Shown here: positions 36,771 through 49,034 of the stretch, piece after piece
How positions within the stretch are numbered: the first letter of the stretch is position 1
Layout of the letters: each line of letters opens with the position of its first letter
Translations under genes and position numbers: made by a program
Notes under the pieces: model-generated
Databases searched by the model: none
Told to the model about the DNA's origin: nothing
The model's input: the letters and a program-made list of their open reading frames with translations, nothing else
From: Acinetobacter gandensis
Lineage (GTDB): Bacteria > Pseudomonadota > Gammaproteobacteria > Pseudomonadales > Moraxellaceae
Assembly: GCF_001678755.1 (NCBI RefSeq)
Contig: NZ_LZDS01000012.1
Span: 186,001-250,000, forward strand
DNA length: 64,000 nucleotides
Reading direction: 5' to 3'

Positions 36771-37487
36771 TTAACGTTGAACTTTCTGTTCAATTTCTTC
36801 CACGCTGGTATGGCGTACGTCTAAGCCTTTCACCATATAAATCACCTGCTCAGAAATATTGCGTGCATGGTCACCAATACGCTCAAGCGAACGCAACACC
36901 CACAAGACATTCATAACACGTGTAATATGACGTGGATCTTCAATCATATAAGTCATTAATGTACGCGTCGCAGACTGATACTCACGATCAATATCGGCAT
37001 CCGCCAGTAACACACGTAAAGCTTGATCAACATCTAAACGAGCAAACGCATCTAGTGCATCATGTATCATGACACGGACTTGGTTACCAATATGACGTGT
37101 TTCCATGTAGCCACGCGGTGAACCACCCTCTTCACATAAACTTTGGGCAATACGAGCAATTTTTGCAGCTTCATCACCAATACGCTCTAAGTCGGTATTG
37201 GCTTTTGACATAGCGATCACCATACGCAAATCAATTGCAGCTGGATGACGACGAGCTAAAATCAACGTCAATGCTTCATCAATTTCTGTTTCCATACGGT
37301 TAACAGCATTGTCTTGAAACTGCACATCAATTGCCATAGATGCATCTGTGTCCAAAAGTGCATGAATGGCATTTGCCACTTGCTGCTCAACCAAACCACC
37401 CATGGTCATAAATTTGGTATGAACATCCTGTAGCTCTTCATTAAATTGTGAAGAAATATGATGATTTAAAACAGGATTATTTGGCAA
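36771..37487 (-). CDS. phoU: Phosphate-signalling regulator PhoU
   Basis: This 238-residue all-helical PhoU has two PhoU repeats (about 18-115 and 125-220), each with a metal-binding acidic motif (NTDLERIGDEAAKIA; RSLERIGDHARNIS). It links the Pst phosphate transporter to the PhoR-PhoB system and damps phosphate uptake. The start is TTG at 37487, with GGAG eight bases upstream; the following PNNPVLNHHISSQF matches the family start. The pst genes are not adjacent. Confidence 0.95.
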   Translation of the reverse strand: MPNNPVLNHHISSQFNEELQDVHTKFMTMGGLVEQQVANAIHALLDTDASMAIDVQFQDNAVNRMETEIDEALTLILARRHPAAIDLRMVIAMSKANTDLERIGDEAAKIARIAQSLCEEGGSPRGYMETRHIGNQVRVMIHDALDAFARLDVDQALRVLLADADIDREYQSATRTLMTYMIEDPRHITRVMNVLWVLRSLERIGDHARNISEQVIYMVKGLDVRHTSVEEIEQKVQR

Positions 37488-37570
37488 AGGATGATCTCCA
37501 CAGCAATATGAATCGGCAGAATTGCGTGCAATATTAAAGCATATTCATTATGAAACTTTTATGACGAAAG

Positions 37571-38926
37571 TCATTTCTTTAACAAAATTGAAGGTTGATT
37601 AGATTGATCAACTAGCCATGCATTCATTTCAACTAAATCAGCTTCAGTCAATTTCCCTACAGATGCTTTCAATTCAAGTACATGTAGCAAATAATCATAC
37701 TTAGAGTTTAAATAATCTTGTCGAGCTGAAAATGCATTGCGCTGAGCCAACAACACATCCACCATGGTTTTTAAACCTTCTTGATACTGTGCTTGTGAAG
37801 CCAAAGACACCTGAGATGAAGACTGCATTGCAGCTTTACGAGCTTGTAGCTTAGCCTGATCTGTTTCAACCTGCATATATGCTTTTTTTACATCCGTTTC
37901 TGCATTACGTATTGCAGCATCGACTTGTGCTTGGCTTTTCTCAACGTTGACTGCCGCTTGCCGTATGGATTTTTGTGTACGGCCACCATTAAACACATTC
38001 CAATTCATTTCAATGCCAATTTGATCAAATTGACCGTCTTGCGACATGATCGATTCAGGACTTTGCTTGTTATAGCCATAAGTCCCCACCGCTTCAATCT
38101 GTGGGTAAAGTGCAGCCTTTTCCACGCGCTTGCCATCTTCAGCATAACGCTTTTGCAAACGCGCTTGTAAAATGCCAAGATTCTGGCCTTGCGCTAATTC
38201 TTCCCATGCTTGCACATTATTCGGTACAGGTTTTTGAAATTCAAAATCTTCACGTAATACGGCTAAATTTTCACGATATGGCCCAATAAACTGTTGTAGT
38301 TGCTCCTGCGCCAAAACCAATTGAACATTGGTCGCCATACGATTGGCACGCGCATTTTGATACTGTGCATTGGCTTCACTAACATCACTTTTTGCCACCA
38401 AACCTTCTTTCAACTTCGCATTCATCATACGCAATTGTTCAGACAGCGCTTGTTCTTCTTGTAAATTTGCAACTGTAAGCGCTTGTTGTCGCAACACATT
38501 AAAATACGCTTCTGAAACATTTAATAAATGCTGTTGTTTTTGAATTTTTAAATTAATTTCACTGAGATTGATTGATGTTTTAACCTGTTTTAAACCTTCC
38601 CACGCATCCCAACGAAACAAAGGTTGGCGCGCAGTCAACGCGATTTGTTTGGACGTCGTACTATCAGGCATGAACAAGCCGGCTTGAGCTCCACTTTGAT
38701 TGGCATTTTGATTTTTACGTGTAACATTACCTGAGACTGTGACCGTCGGCAGTAAGTTGCCGTTCGCAATACCTAAATTGAGTTTATCTGCTTCATATTG
38801 CAGTTTATTGGCCTGCCAATTGGGATCTGCTTGTTTTGCACGTTCGTAAGCCTCGACAAGATCCAATGCAAAACTCCATGGACTCGTCAAAAGTAAACAG
38901 GCACTTAAAACCAATTTTTTGTTCAT
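37571..38926 (-). CDS. tolC: TolC-family outer-membrane channel protein
   Basis: This 451-residue protein starts with a signal peptide (MNKKLVLSACLLLTSPWSFA) and has two OEP repeats (about 25-210 and 235-430) with the helical-barrel pattern (ALDLVEAYERAKQADPNWQA; AVNVEKSQAQVDAAIRNAETD). It forms the outer-membrane exit duct for tripartite efflux and type I secretion. I chose the ATG at 38926; an upstream ATG at 38953 would spoil the signal peptide with MNVRNLRKK. TolC sits near thiC, nudF and cpdA, a conserved neighbourhood that supports the name over other OEPs. Confidence 0.88.
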   Translation of the reverse strand: MNKKLVLSACLLLTSPWSFALDLVEAYERAKQADPNWQANKLQYEADKLNLGIANGNLLPTVTVSGNVTRKNQNANQSGAQAGLFMPDSTTSKQIALTARQPLFRWDAWEGLKQVKTSINLSEINLKIQKQQHLLNVSEAYFNVLRQQALTVANLQEEQALSEQLRMMNAKLKEGLVAKSDVSEANAQYQNARANRMATNVQLVLAQEQLQQFIGPYRENLAVLREDFEFQKPVPNNVQAWEELAQGQNLGILQARLQKRYAEDGKRVEKAALYPQIEAVGTYGYNKQSPESIMSQDGQFDQIGIEMNWNVFNGGRTQKSIRQAAVNVEKSQAQVDAAIRNAETDVKKAYMQVETDQAKLQARKAAMQSSSQVSLASQAQYQEGLKTMVDVLLAQRNAFSARQDYLNSKYDYLLHVLELKASVGKLTEADLVEMNAWLVDQSNQPSILLKK

Positions 38927-39201
38927 TTTTTTTCGTAAATTCCTAACATTCAAATACCCGAGGCTGAATATTTAAATTTAAAACTAAGCAGATACTAATC
39001 ATAAATCTGCAAACTTGCGTATGATTTTTATTAATTTTTTACATCAACTTAGACAATTTATCGCGTTTTTAGGTGTTTTTCGACATTACTCACAACGCTG
39101 TAACAAACAACTGCATAATAGTACACATAATGCGCCCGTTTCATCTATAAAATAGTCGGCATTCCATCGGACAAACTTCATCTCTATCGCATCGGGTCAT
39201 T

Positions 39202-40212
39202 GTGTCAAAACTTTTTAATCTGCCAGTAAAATTCAGCGTACTCTGCCTGTCTTTCAGCATGTTGCTTGGATGCCAACAACAGCCTGAACCCCAGCCAGCA
39301 CAAGAATTTCCGAACAAAAAAACTGTTCAAAATGAAGCAGTGGATTTGTCTTTACTGTGTCAGAAGCTTGAAAAGAATATGCAAGAAATTGACGATCAAC
39401 GCACCACTTTTGCACTTGAACAAATTAACCAAGATTTAAAAGTTTGTTTACCTTTATTAGAAGCTGATCAACAAAAAAAATTATTAGTTTTATCTAACCA
39501 AATGTATCGTAATTTTTTACACGTTGAACGCACTGCACAGCAGCAAATGGCTTTTGAACAATTTGCTTTTGATATGGCACAGCACCCGACCATTCAGCAA
39601 AGCCATTACGAGCAATTGACTCTTCGCGATCAATACCTTCTCAAACATAAAGGTCAAGCCTATGTGGAATTATTCGATGCCGGTGCAGGACAATTACAGT
39701 ATCGTCGCAGCCCTGAATATTTGGCCAAAGTCTTTGCACCTTATATGAGTGATGCCGAGCAAGCCTTTATTGAAAAACTGGCGGAACAAAACCTACAACC
39801 CGTCTTTTTACAACAAACCCTCATGATTGAACCGCAAGAAATTGCAACACGTGCTTTATTTTGGGAAGACTATCTCAAGCAGTATCCAGAAAGTCCTTAT
39901 CAAAAAGATGCTCAACAATTGTTGTACCTGTACAGTCAATTTTTGTTTACTGGTATGCAAGATACACCGGTATCAAACGATTTTTCAGATCGCCTCAGTA
40001 TTCAAGCCAGCTCCTTAGAAGAAATCGAAAAGCTGGCTAAACTGAATCAATCACGTTTAGCGGATCAATCACGCCAATTCCTGAAACTACTTGAGCAAAA
40101 TACCACTCATAGTGCTCAACAAGTACAGGCAGCGATTGGACTAAAAAATCCATCCCCGAATTATAAAAAAGATTGCTTTAAAGATGCGCTGTGCCTCAGT
40201 TCATCTTCTTAA
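39202..40212 (+). CDS. Predicted lipoprotein of unknown function
   Basis: This 336-residue protein begins at GTG 39202 with a lipoprotein signal: a hydrophobic stretch to residue 21, then LLGC with the lipidated Cys at 24. The mature part is helical and rich in Gln, Leu and Glu, with a repeated alpha-helical feel but no clear TPR register. I recognise no family. A Pro/Gln linker follows the Cys (QQQPEPQPAQEFP). It lies between the divergent tolC and the thiC riboswitch, so a link to the envelope or efflux is possible but unproved. Confidence 0.65.
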   Translation: MSKLFNLPVKFSVLCLSFSMLLGCQQQPEPQPAQEFPNKKTVQNEAVDLSLLCQKLEKNMQEIDDQRTTFALEQINQDLKVCLPLLEADQQKKLLVLSNQMYRNFLHVERTAQQQMAFEQFAFDMAQHPTIQQSHYEQLTLRDQYLLKHKGQAYVELFDAGAGQLQYRRSPEYLAKVFAPYMSDAEQAFIEKLAEQNLQPVFLQQTLMIEPQEIATRALFWEDYLKQYPESPYQKDAQQLLYLYSQFLFTGMQDTPVSNDFSDRLSIQASSLEEIEKLAKLNQSRLADQSRQFLKLLEQNTTHSAQQVQAAIGLKNPSPNYKKDCFKDALCLSSSS

Positions 40213-40367
40213 TCTCATCAGACAATATTCATATCACCTTAAGGCCATTTTGTTGTTAAGCCTGCCTTGCTGCCAGCATTAAATTAACTGGGCAACTGTC
40301 CTGTTGTTTAAGAACTGTTAAAAATGACACTGTATTTGCCGATTCTTCATGCTAATATCCGCCCAAA

Positions 40368-40479
40368 GCTTGACGGAGCGCAGGTAATTTCCTGCTGAGA
40401 TCATCTAAATTTGGCTTACCAAATTTGAGGATGAGTACCGTTGAACCTGATCAGGTTAATACCTGCGTAGGAATCAAGC
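40368..40479 (+). ncRNA. TPP riboswitch (thi-box) controlling thiC
   Basis: The thiamine pyrophosphate aptamer is recognised by CTGAGA (40395-40400) and by the long conserved block from 40441 to 40473 (TTGAACCTGATCAGGTTAAT, then ACCTGCGTAGGAA). P1 is GCTTGA (40368-40373) with TCAAGC (40474-40479). P3 carries a hairpin extension (AAATTTGG / CCAAATTT). The 3' arm of P1 is also complementary to 40547-40555, giving a switch (see findings). TPP binding should lower thiC expression. Confidence 0.95.
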
Positions 40480-40560
40480 CATCTGAAAACTGAAGCCACA
40501 ATTTTAACCTGTACTGCCAGGGAAAAACCGCCACGTTTTTGGTCGTGCTTGATTCGTTGA

Positions 40561-42480
<1,920 letters not shown>

Positions 42481-42556
42481 AGTCTAAAAAAAATCTTTTG
42501 TATTCAACAAAATCTCGGTTAGGATGAAATAAAACGTTTCATCCTGATTAGAGCTT

Positions 42557-43177
42557 ATGAATATTATTAAACAGGCCACCTATAACAATAAAGACTATTA
42601 CCTTGAAGGACGTGAGCACGTATTTAAAGGCTTCATTCAGGTCGAAAAAGTTCAATTGCGACATCGCTTATTCAACCGCCAAGAGATGATTCCAACCATT
42701 CAACGTGAATTAATTCATCGCCCAGAAGCGGCTGGTGTATTGATTTATAACCATCAACAACAAAAATTTGCCTTAATTGAACAATTCCGTATTGGTGCAA
42801 TTGATGATGCTGAGTCACCATGGCAACTGGAAATTATTGCAGGTGTACTTGACGGAGATGAATCGCCTGAAAGCTGTATCCGCCGTGAAAGTTTGGAAGA
42901 GTCAGGCTGTGAATTAAACACCCTTCAGCACCTTTTTAGCTTTTATCCATCGGCTGGCGCTTGTGCAGAATTATTTCATCTATATAGTGCAGAAGCAGAA
43001 TTACCAGAACAAGGTGGAGTATTTGGCATGCCAGATGAAGGTGAAAATATTCAACTGCATATTTTAGCTTATGCAGATATTCCAACTTTATTGACCAATG
43101 GTCGGCTAAAGAACGCACCTGTCATTATGGCCTTGCAATGGCTGCAACAGCAATTACATACTACAAGGAATGTCTAA
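42557..43177 (+). CDS. nudF: ADP-ribose pyrophosphatase (NUDIX)
   Basis: This 206-residue NUDIX hydrolase splits ADP-ribose into AMP and ribose 5-phosphate. The Nudix box is AGVLDGDE...RRESLEESGCEL (G-x5-E-x7-RE-x2-EE-x-G), preceded by the ADP-ribose pyrophosphatase-type strand VLIYNHQQQKFALIEQFRIG and followed by SFYPSAGACAELFHLYSA. It lies 10 bases before cpdA. The nudF-cpdA pairing near tolC is conserved in E. coli and Pseudomonas. Confidence 0.93.
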   Translation: MNIIKQATYNNKDYYLEGREHVFKGFIQVEKVQLRHRLFNRQEMIPTIQRELIHRPEAAGVLIYNHQQQKFALIEQFRIGAIDDAESPWQLEIIAGVLDGDESPESCIRRESLEESGCELNTLQHLFSFYPSAGACAELFHLYSAEAELPEQGGVFGMPDEGENIQLHILAYADIPTLLTNGRLKNAPVIMALQWLQQQLHTTRNV

Positions 43178-43187
43178 GGGGAAGGAC

Positions 43188-43991
43188 ATGACTTTAAGGG
43201 ACTCAGAACAATTCGACTGGACGATCATTCAGATCTCGGACACACATTTGATGGATCAGGAAGATCTTGAGTTTGTTCGTATGAATCCAGAACAAAGCTT
43301 TCATGATGTGATACAGCATATTCAGCTACATCACAATCATGTTGATGCTCTCGTGCATACTGGCGATCTTGCGCAAGTGCCGGTACAGACGACTTATGCT
43401 CGTTATACTCAATTTATGCAGCAACAAAAACTCGCGTTTTACCAAATTCCTGGCAATCACGATGATGCGGAGCATTTCCCTTTTCATCAAAACCAAAACC
43501 AAGCACATATTATCCATTTGGGTAAATGGAGCATGATTTTGCTCAACAGTGCTGTCAAAGGAAAGGTGGATGGCTGGGTGTCTGCTCAACAACTTGAACA
43601 ATTAGATCAGCTGCTGACTGAACATCCTTCACAGCACATCATTATTGCCTGCCATCATCATCCGTTTGCAATGCAGTCACATTGGATTGATCAGCATAAA
43701 CTTAAGAACGCTGAACATTTAATGGATGTCATTGCTAAACACGCTAATGTCAAAATTGTTTTGTGCGGACATGTGCATCAAGATTCATGTAATGAATGGC
43801 ATGGTGTCCAGTTTTTATCAACGCCATCAACCAGCGTACAATTTAAGCCGTTCAGTGAAAATTTTGCCATAGATCAAAGCTTACCGGGCTATCGGGTACT
43901 GCATTTAAAAGATACTGGCGCGTTCAAAACTGAAGTTTTAAGGGTCAAAATCAAACAAGCTCAAATTAATGCCGAAATTTCAGGTTATTAA
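43188..43991 (+). CDS. cpdA: 3',5'-cyclic AMP phosphodiesterase (metallophosphoesterase)
   Basis: This 267-residue class III cyclic-nucleotide phosphodiesterase should degrade cAMP. All five metal-site motifs are present: ISDTHL, HTGDLAQ, GNHDD, ACHHHP and CGHVHQD. I chose the ATG at 43188 with GGGGAAGG upstream at a normal distance. The ATG at 43170 overlaps the end of nudF and would sit directly on its ribosome site. It probably shares a transcript with nudF. Confidence 0.9.
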   Translation: MTLRDSEQFDWTIIQISDTHLMDQEDLEFVRMNPEQSFHDVIQHIQLHHNHVDALVHTGDLAQVPVQTTYARYTQFMQQQKLAFYQIPGNHDDAEHFPFHQNQNQAHIIHLGKWSMILLNSAVKGKVDGWVSAQQLEQLDQLLTEHPSQHIIIACHHHPFAMQSHWIDQHKLKNAEHLMDVIAKHANVKIVLCGHVHQDSCNEWHGVQFLSTPSTSVQFKPFSENFAIDQSLPGYRVLHLKDTGAFKTEVLRVKIKQAQINAEISGY

Positions 43992-44200
43992 CTTTTCAAT
44001 TTGATTTTTTTGCTTTACTTTATGGCATCTAAAGGAAAAGTGATAGTTAGAATCCAAACATCAAAGACTATCAATAAGCAAAAAAAGTCTATATGATGAC
44101 GACCCCCGCAGGGGGAATCTCTGTGGTGGGTGGATAAAAAACTTGCATATCACCATATTTTTTGCGTATAGATATATGCATATGATGAGGAATGCCCTAT

Positions 44201-44728
44201 ATGGCGAATGACAACCAAAATCAAGTCTTAGACGAACAAACTGATGTAGTAGATGAGAAGTCTACGAAACGCGTGCGCAAAACAAAGCCAAAGGCGACTG
44301 AAGGTGGTTCTACTGCTAGCTTATTTGGTATTGAGCCTTATCAGCCTAAAAAAAATGAAGAATACATGTCTGAAGGTCAGCTTGAACATTTCCGCCAAAT
44401 TTTGTTGGCTTGGAAAGCTGAGTTGATGTCTGAAGTTGATCGTACACTCAATACTATGCAGGATGAAAATACTGCACTTCCTGACGTAAACGACCGTGCT
44501 ACGCAAGAAGAAGAATTTGCGATTGAACTTCGTACCCGTGACCGTGAACGTAAATTGATTCGTAAAATTGAACAATCAATTGAAGCGATCAAAAATGATG
44601 ACTATGGTTTCTGCGAAACTTGTGGTATCGAAATCGGTTTACGACGTTTAGAAGCGCGTCCAACTGCAACTTTATGTATCGACTGCAAAACACTTGCAGA
44701 GATCAAAGAGAAGCAAAATAACGGTTAA
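44201..44728 (+). CDS. dksA: RNA polymerase-binding transcription factor DksA
   Basis: This 175-residue protein binds the RNAP secondary channel and, with ppGpp, down-regulates rRNA and adjusts stress promoters. The coiled-coil tip DRATQEEEFAIELR contains the expected acidic residues. A four-Cys zinc motif follows (CETCG and CIDCK). The N-terminal ~40 residues are an extension rich in Lys/Thr/Glu. I chose the ATG at 44201 (MANDNQNQ) because AGGA lies seven bases upstream; the ATG at 44192 would be right against it. gluQ follows two bases after. Confidence 0.94.
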   Translation: MANDNQNQVLDEQTDVVDEKSTKRVRKTKPKATEGGSTASLFGIEPYQPKKNEEYMSEGQLEHFRQILLAWKAELMSEVDRTLNTMQDENTALPDVNDRATQEEEFAIELRTRDRERKLIRKIEQSIEAIKNDDYGFCETCGIEIGLRRLEARPTATLCIDCKTLAEIKEKQNNG

Positions 44729-44730
44729 TT

Positions 44731-45663
44731 GTGACTGTTGATGATTCCTCAGCCAAGCTCAGCTTGGCTTTTGCGCAGCAGCCAAACGATGTTTCGCTGA
44801 CTCGCTACTCAGGTCGGTTTGCACCATCGCCAACCGGCCCTTTGCATTTTGGTTCCTTAATTACTGCTGTCGCCAGTTACTGCGATGCCCGCGCTCAGGA
44901 TGGCCGTTGGGTTGTCCGAATTGAAGACACCGATATTCCCCGCATTTCTCCCGGCAGTGAAGAACATATCTTACGTTCAATTGATGCCTTTCAGTTTGAA
45001 CCAGATGCCGAAATCATATTTCAGAAAGATCGCCTCGATATCTATGAGCAAGTGATTGAGCAATTACATGCTCAAGACCTGGTGTATGCCTGTCAATGCA
45101 CACGTAAAATGCTCGGCTCTAATCATATCTATCAAGGAACTTGTCGCGAGCTTAAGCTTCCTTTGATCGATCAAGCCATTCGCATCAAAATTGATGATCA
45201 AACCATTTGTTTCAACGATCGTTTGCAAGGCCAACATTGCTCGAATCTTTTACATGATTTAGGTGATTTTGTCCTGAAACGTCGCGATGGCATTATTAAT
45301 TATCAGCTTGCAGTGGTTGTCGATGATTTTCTGCAAGGGATGACCCATGTGGTTCGTGGCGCGGACCTTTTAGATAATACGGAACGTCAAATTTGGTTGG
45401 GGCAAAAACTAAATTATCCACGATTAGAATATATGCATTTGCCTTTAGCCATGAATGATCAAGGGCAAAAACTGTCTAAGCAAAACATGGCGCAGGCCTT
45501 AGATCTCAAGCAAGCACCTCAACTATTACAACAAGCCCTACAAGCCTTACACCAAGCGCCTGTCGACTTAGATATGCCACATATCATGCTCAAACAAGCC
45601 ATTGCACAATGGAGCGTCGACCAAATTCCACATTGCATGGAACTACCGCAAATTTATCAATAA
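44731..45663 (+). CDS. gluQ: Glutamyl-Q tRNA(Asp) synthetase
   Basis: This 310-residue paralogue of the GluRS catalytic domain attaches glutamate to queuosine at the tRNA-Asp anticodon. The HIGH-like motif is PLHFGSL in GRFAPSPTGPLHFGSLITA and the KMSKS-like motif is QKLSKQNM. A zinc site is formed by the Cys residues in YACQCTRK and GTCREL. The start is GTG at 44731, close behind dksA; no ATG lies before the conserved core, so the exact start is uncertain. dksA-gluQ is a conserved pair. Confidence 0.92.
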   Translation: MTVDDSSAKLSLAFAQQPNDVSLTRYSGRFAPSPTGPLHFGSLITAVASYCDARAQDGRWVVRIEDTDIPRISPGSEEHILRSIDAFQFEPDAEIIFQKDRLDIYEQVIEQLHAQDLVYACQCTRKMLGSNHIYQGTCRELKLPLIDQAIRIKIDDQTICFNDRLQGQHCSNLLHDLGDFVLKRRDGIINYQLAVVVDDFLQGMTHVVRGADLLDNTERQIWLGQKLNYPRLEYMHLPLAMNDQGQKLSKQNMAQALDLKQAPQLLQQALQALHQAPVDLDMPHIMLKQAIAQWSVDQIPHCMELPQIYQ

Positions 45664-45754
45664 CCGCATACGTTTCGGCCTGCATTCTAATTCATAGCTT
45701 CAAGCCAGAAATATGCTTTAATGGCTATAACATTACGTGTTGTTGGAGTGTGCT

Positions 45755-46015
45755 ATGTTTTTTATATTTGGATTGGGTCCAAAAACCAAAGTCATTGAAA
45801 AGAGCCAATTCAATTGCCCTGTGTGCCGCAGTCGAAGTAGCTATGAGCTAAAACAGCAGCGAAATTACTTTTCTTTATTTTTTATTCCACTCATTCCACT
45901 GTCTAAAGCTAACGCTAGCTTTGTGAAATGTTTGCATTGTGGAACAGAAATGCCCGCTCAAGTGCTTGAACATGCACAGCCTGATCCACAGCGCAATTCC
46001 AACTTAGAAGCTTGA
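45755..46015 (+). CDS. Small zinc-ribbon protein
   Basis: This 86-residue protein has two cysteine pairs (CPVC near residue 22 and CLHC near 60) expected to form a zinc ribbon. A hydrophobic stretch lies between them (YFSLFFIPLIPLSK), typical of the zinc-ribbon 15 type of small membrane-associated proteins. Function unknown. I chose the ATG at 45755 with GGAG six bases upstream; a GTG at 45737 would add six residues. Its last 12 bases overlap the 3' end of ftsW on the other strand. Confidence 0.75.
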   Translation: MFFIFGLGPKTKVIEKSQFNCPVCRSRSSYELKQQRNYFSLFFIPLIPLSKANASFVKCLHCGTEMPAQVLEHAQPDPQRNSNLEA

Positions 46016-47200
46016 TTCTTCTTTACTTGGATTCACTTCTTTGGTGGTCGCATCAATCTTCAAAATAAGACTGACCATGACCGCACAGATAATCAGTGAT
46101 GAACCACCATAACTAATAAATGGTAAGGTCAAACCTTTGGTTGGCAACATCCCCATATTCATCCCAGCATTCACCAAGATTTGTAATAAGAAAATAATAC
46201 TGATGCCATAGGCCAAATAACCTGCACGTAAGTATTGATGGCGTAGCGCTCGATGACCAATACGAATACAGCTCACCAACATCACAAATGACAATGTTAA
46301 TACGGTAAAAATTCCTAAAAAACCAAATTCTTCACCCAATACAGCCAACATAAAGTCGGTATGTGCCTCAGGTAAATAAGACATTTTTTGGATACTGTGA
46401 CCTAAACCAACGCCAACCCATTCACCGCGACCAAACGCCATTAAGGCATTGGATAACTGATAGCCCGCTCCCAATGGATCATTCCATGGATTAGAGAATG
46501 ACATCAAACGTTCTAAACGGTAAGGTTCGAATAAAATCAAGAACACAAAAGCCATGATGATGGCACCAAAAGCAATCGCGAACTGAATCAATGGCGCACC
46601 TGCAAGGAAGAACACGCCAAGCATGGTTAATGCAATCACCACGGTGGCACCCAAATCGGGTTCAGCCATGACTAGGCCAACTGTTGCAGCCATAATAATC
46701 GCAAGACGCACCAGACCTTTAATGTTATTACGCACTTCTTCTGCACGTCGAACCACATAATCAGCAGTAAAAATGGCCATCATCACCTTGGCGACTTCGG
46801 ATGCCTGTAAGGTAAAACCGGCAATACGAATCCAACGTTTCGAACCATTTACCTCCGTACCGACTGCCAAAACTGCCGCCAGCAGTACGATGGTCACAAT
46901 CCACAAGAAAAAGGTATTGTTAAACCATACATTTAACGGCACTTTGTAGGCAATGTAAGCTGCTGCAGCTGCGGCGGCAATTGAAATGCCGTGTCGCGTG
47001 ATGTAATGGAAAGCATTTTCATGCATCCGTTCCGCATACGGCATCGACGCGGATGCCACCATGATTGAACCAATACATAACAATGCCAAGACACAAAAGA
47101 TTAAAACATTGCGTACGTTGACCTCGGCAGGTAGCCGAGGAATCCAACGTTCTACAACTTCATTTATTCTATTTATGGTCGTCTGAGCTAACCCAGCCAT
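46004..47200 (-). CDS. ftsW: Peptidoglycan glycosyltransferase FtsW
   Basis: This 398-residue SEDS-family protein polymerises septal peptidoglycan with FtsI at the divisome. It has ten membrane helices. Conserved features include NGSKRWIRIAGFTLQASEVAKV and TKGLTLPFISYGGSSL. I chose the ATG at 47200 (MAGLAQTT) with AAGGA upstream; a frame to 47242 would overlap murD. It directly follows murD (20 bases). murG and murC, the usual next dcw genes, are not adjacent here, so the cluster is split. Confidence 0.95.
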   Translation of the reverse strand: MAGLAQTTINRINEVVERWIPRLPAEVNVRNVLIFCVLALLCIGSIMVASASMPYAERMHENAFHYITRHGISIAAAAAAAYIAYKVPLNVWFNNTFFLWIVTIVLLAAVLAVGTEVNGSKRWIRIAGFTLQASEVAKVMMAIFTADYVVRRAEEVRNNIKGLVRLAIIMAATVGLVMAEPDLGATVVIALTMLGVFFLAGAPLIQFAIAFGAIIMAFVFLILFEPYRLERLMSFSNPWNDPLGAGYQLSNALMAFGRGEWVGVGLGHSIQKMSYLPEAHTDFMLAVLGEEFGFLGIFTVLTLSFVMLVSCIRIGHRALRHQYLRAGYLAYGISIIFLLQILVNAGMNMGMLPTKGLTLPFISYGGSSLIICAVMVSLILKIDATTKEVNPSKEESSF

Positions 47201-47220
47201 ACAACTTTCCTTATCGTTTT

Positions 47221-48645
<1,425 letters not shown>

Positions 48646-48678
48646 TCACTTTCTCACATTTTTTTTGTGTCCGCTCGT

Positions 48679-48710
48679 AAAAAAACCGCCATTAAAATGA
48701 CGGTTTTTAA
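48679..48710 (-). terminator. Terminator of the feo operon
   Basis: On the minus strand AAAACCGTCATT, a short TT loop region, then AATGGCGGTTTT form a stem with one G-T wobble, followed by seven T. It lies 31 bases past the end of the small Cys-rich gene. Confidence 0.85.
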
Positions 48711-48740
48711 ATAATCTAGTACGAGCAGTTCAACGCAGGA

Positions 48741-48992
48741 TTATTTCCACTTCACTGCTTGTACTTCAACCTTTTTAGCTACCGGTTCCTCAGACTCAGA
48801 GCAACCACATCCACCGGCGCAACCGATCGCCATTTTAGGCTTCAAACGTTTTGCCAGTGTATGCCAACCTTGGCGTTCACACCATAAGGACAAGGAGTTG
48901 AAAACTGAGTTCGATGTTTTAGGAAATACTTTCTTAAACACCACGACAGCACTCCAAATCACGAGAGCAGCGACTATTAGAATTTCAATCAT
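48741..48992 (-). CDS. FeoB-associated Cys-rich membrane protein
   Basis: This 83-residue protein has one N-terminal membrane helix (about 2-20, IEILIVAALVIWSAVVVF) and a C-terminal Cys-rich motif (GCAGGCGCSESEE), the pattern of small proteins encoded after feoB. It may help assemble or stabilise the FeoB complex or bind iron; this is inference. I chose the ATG at 48992 with GGAG seven bases upstream. It is the third gene of the feoA-feoB operon. Confidence 0.8.
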   Translation of the reverse strand: MIEILIVAALVIWSAVVVFKKVFPKTSNSVFNSLSLWCERQGWHTLAKRLKPKMAIGCAGGCGCSESEEPVAKKVEVQAVKWK

Positions 48993-49034
48993 TTCAATCT
49001 CCTCTGACAATTTAGGCCACATGCCCAAATTGAA

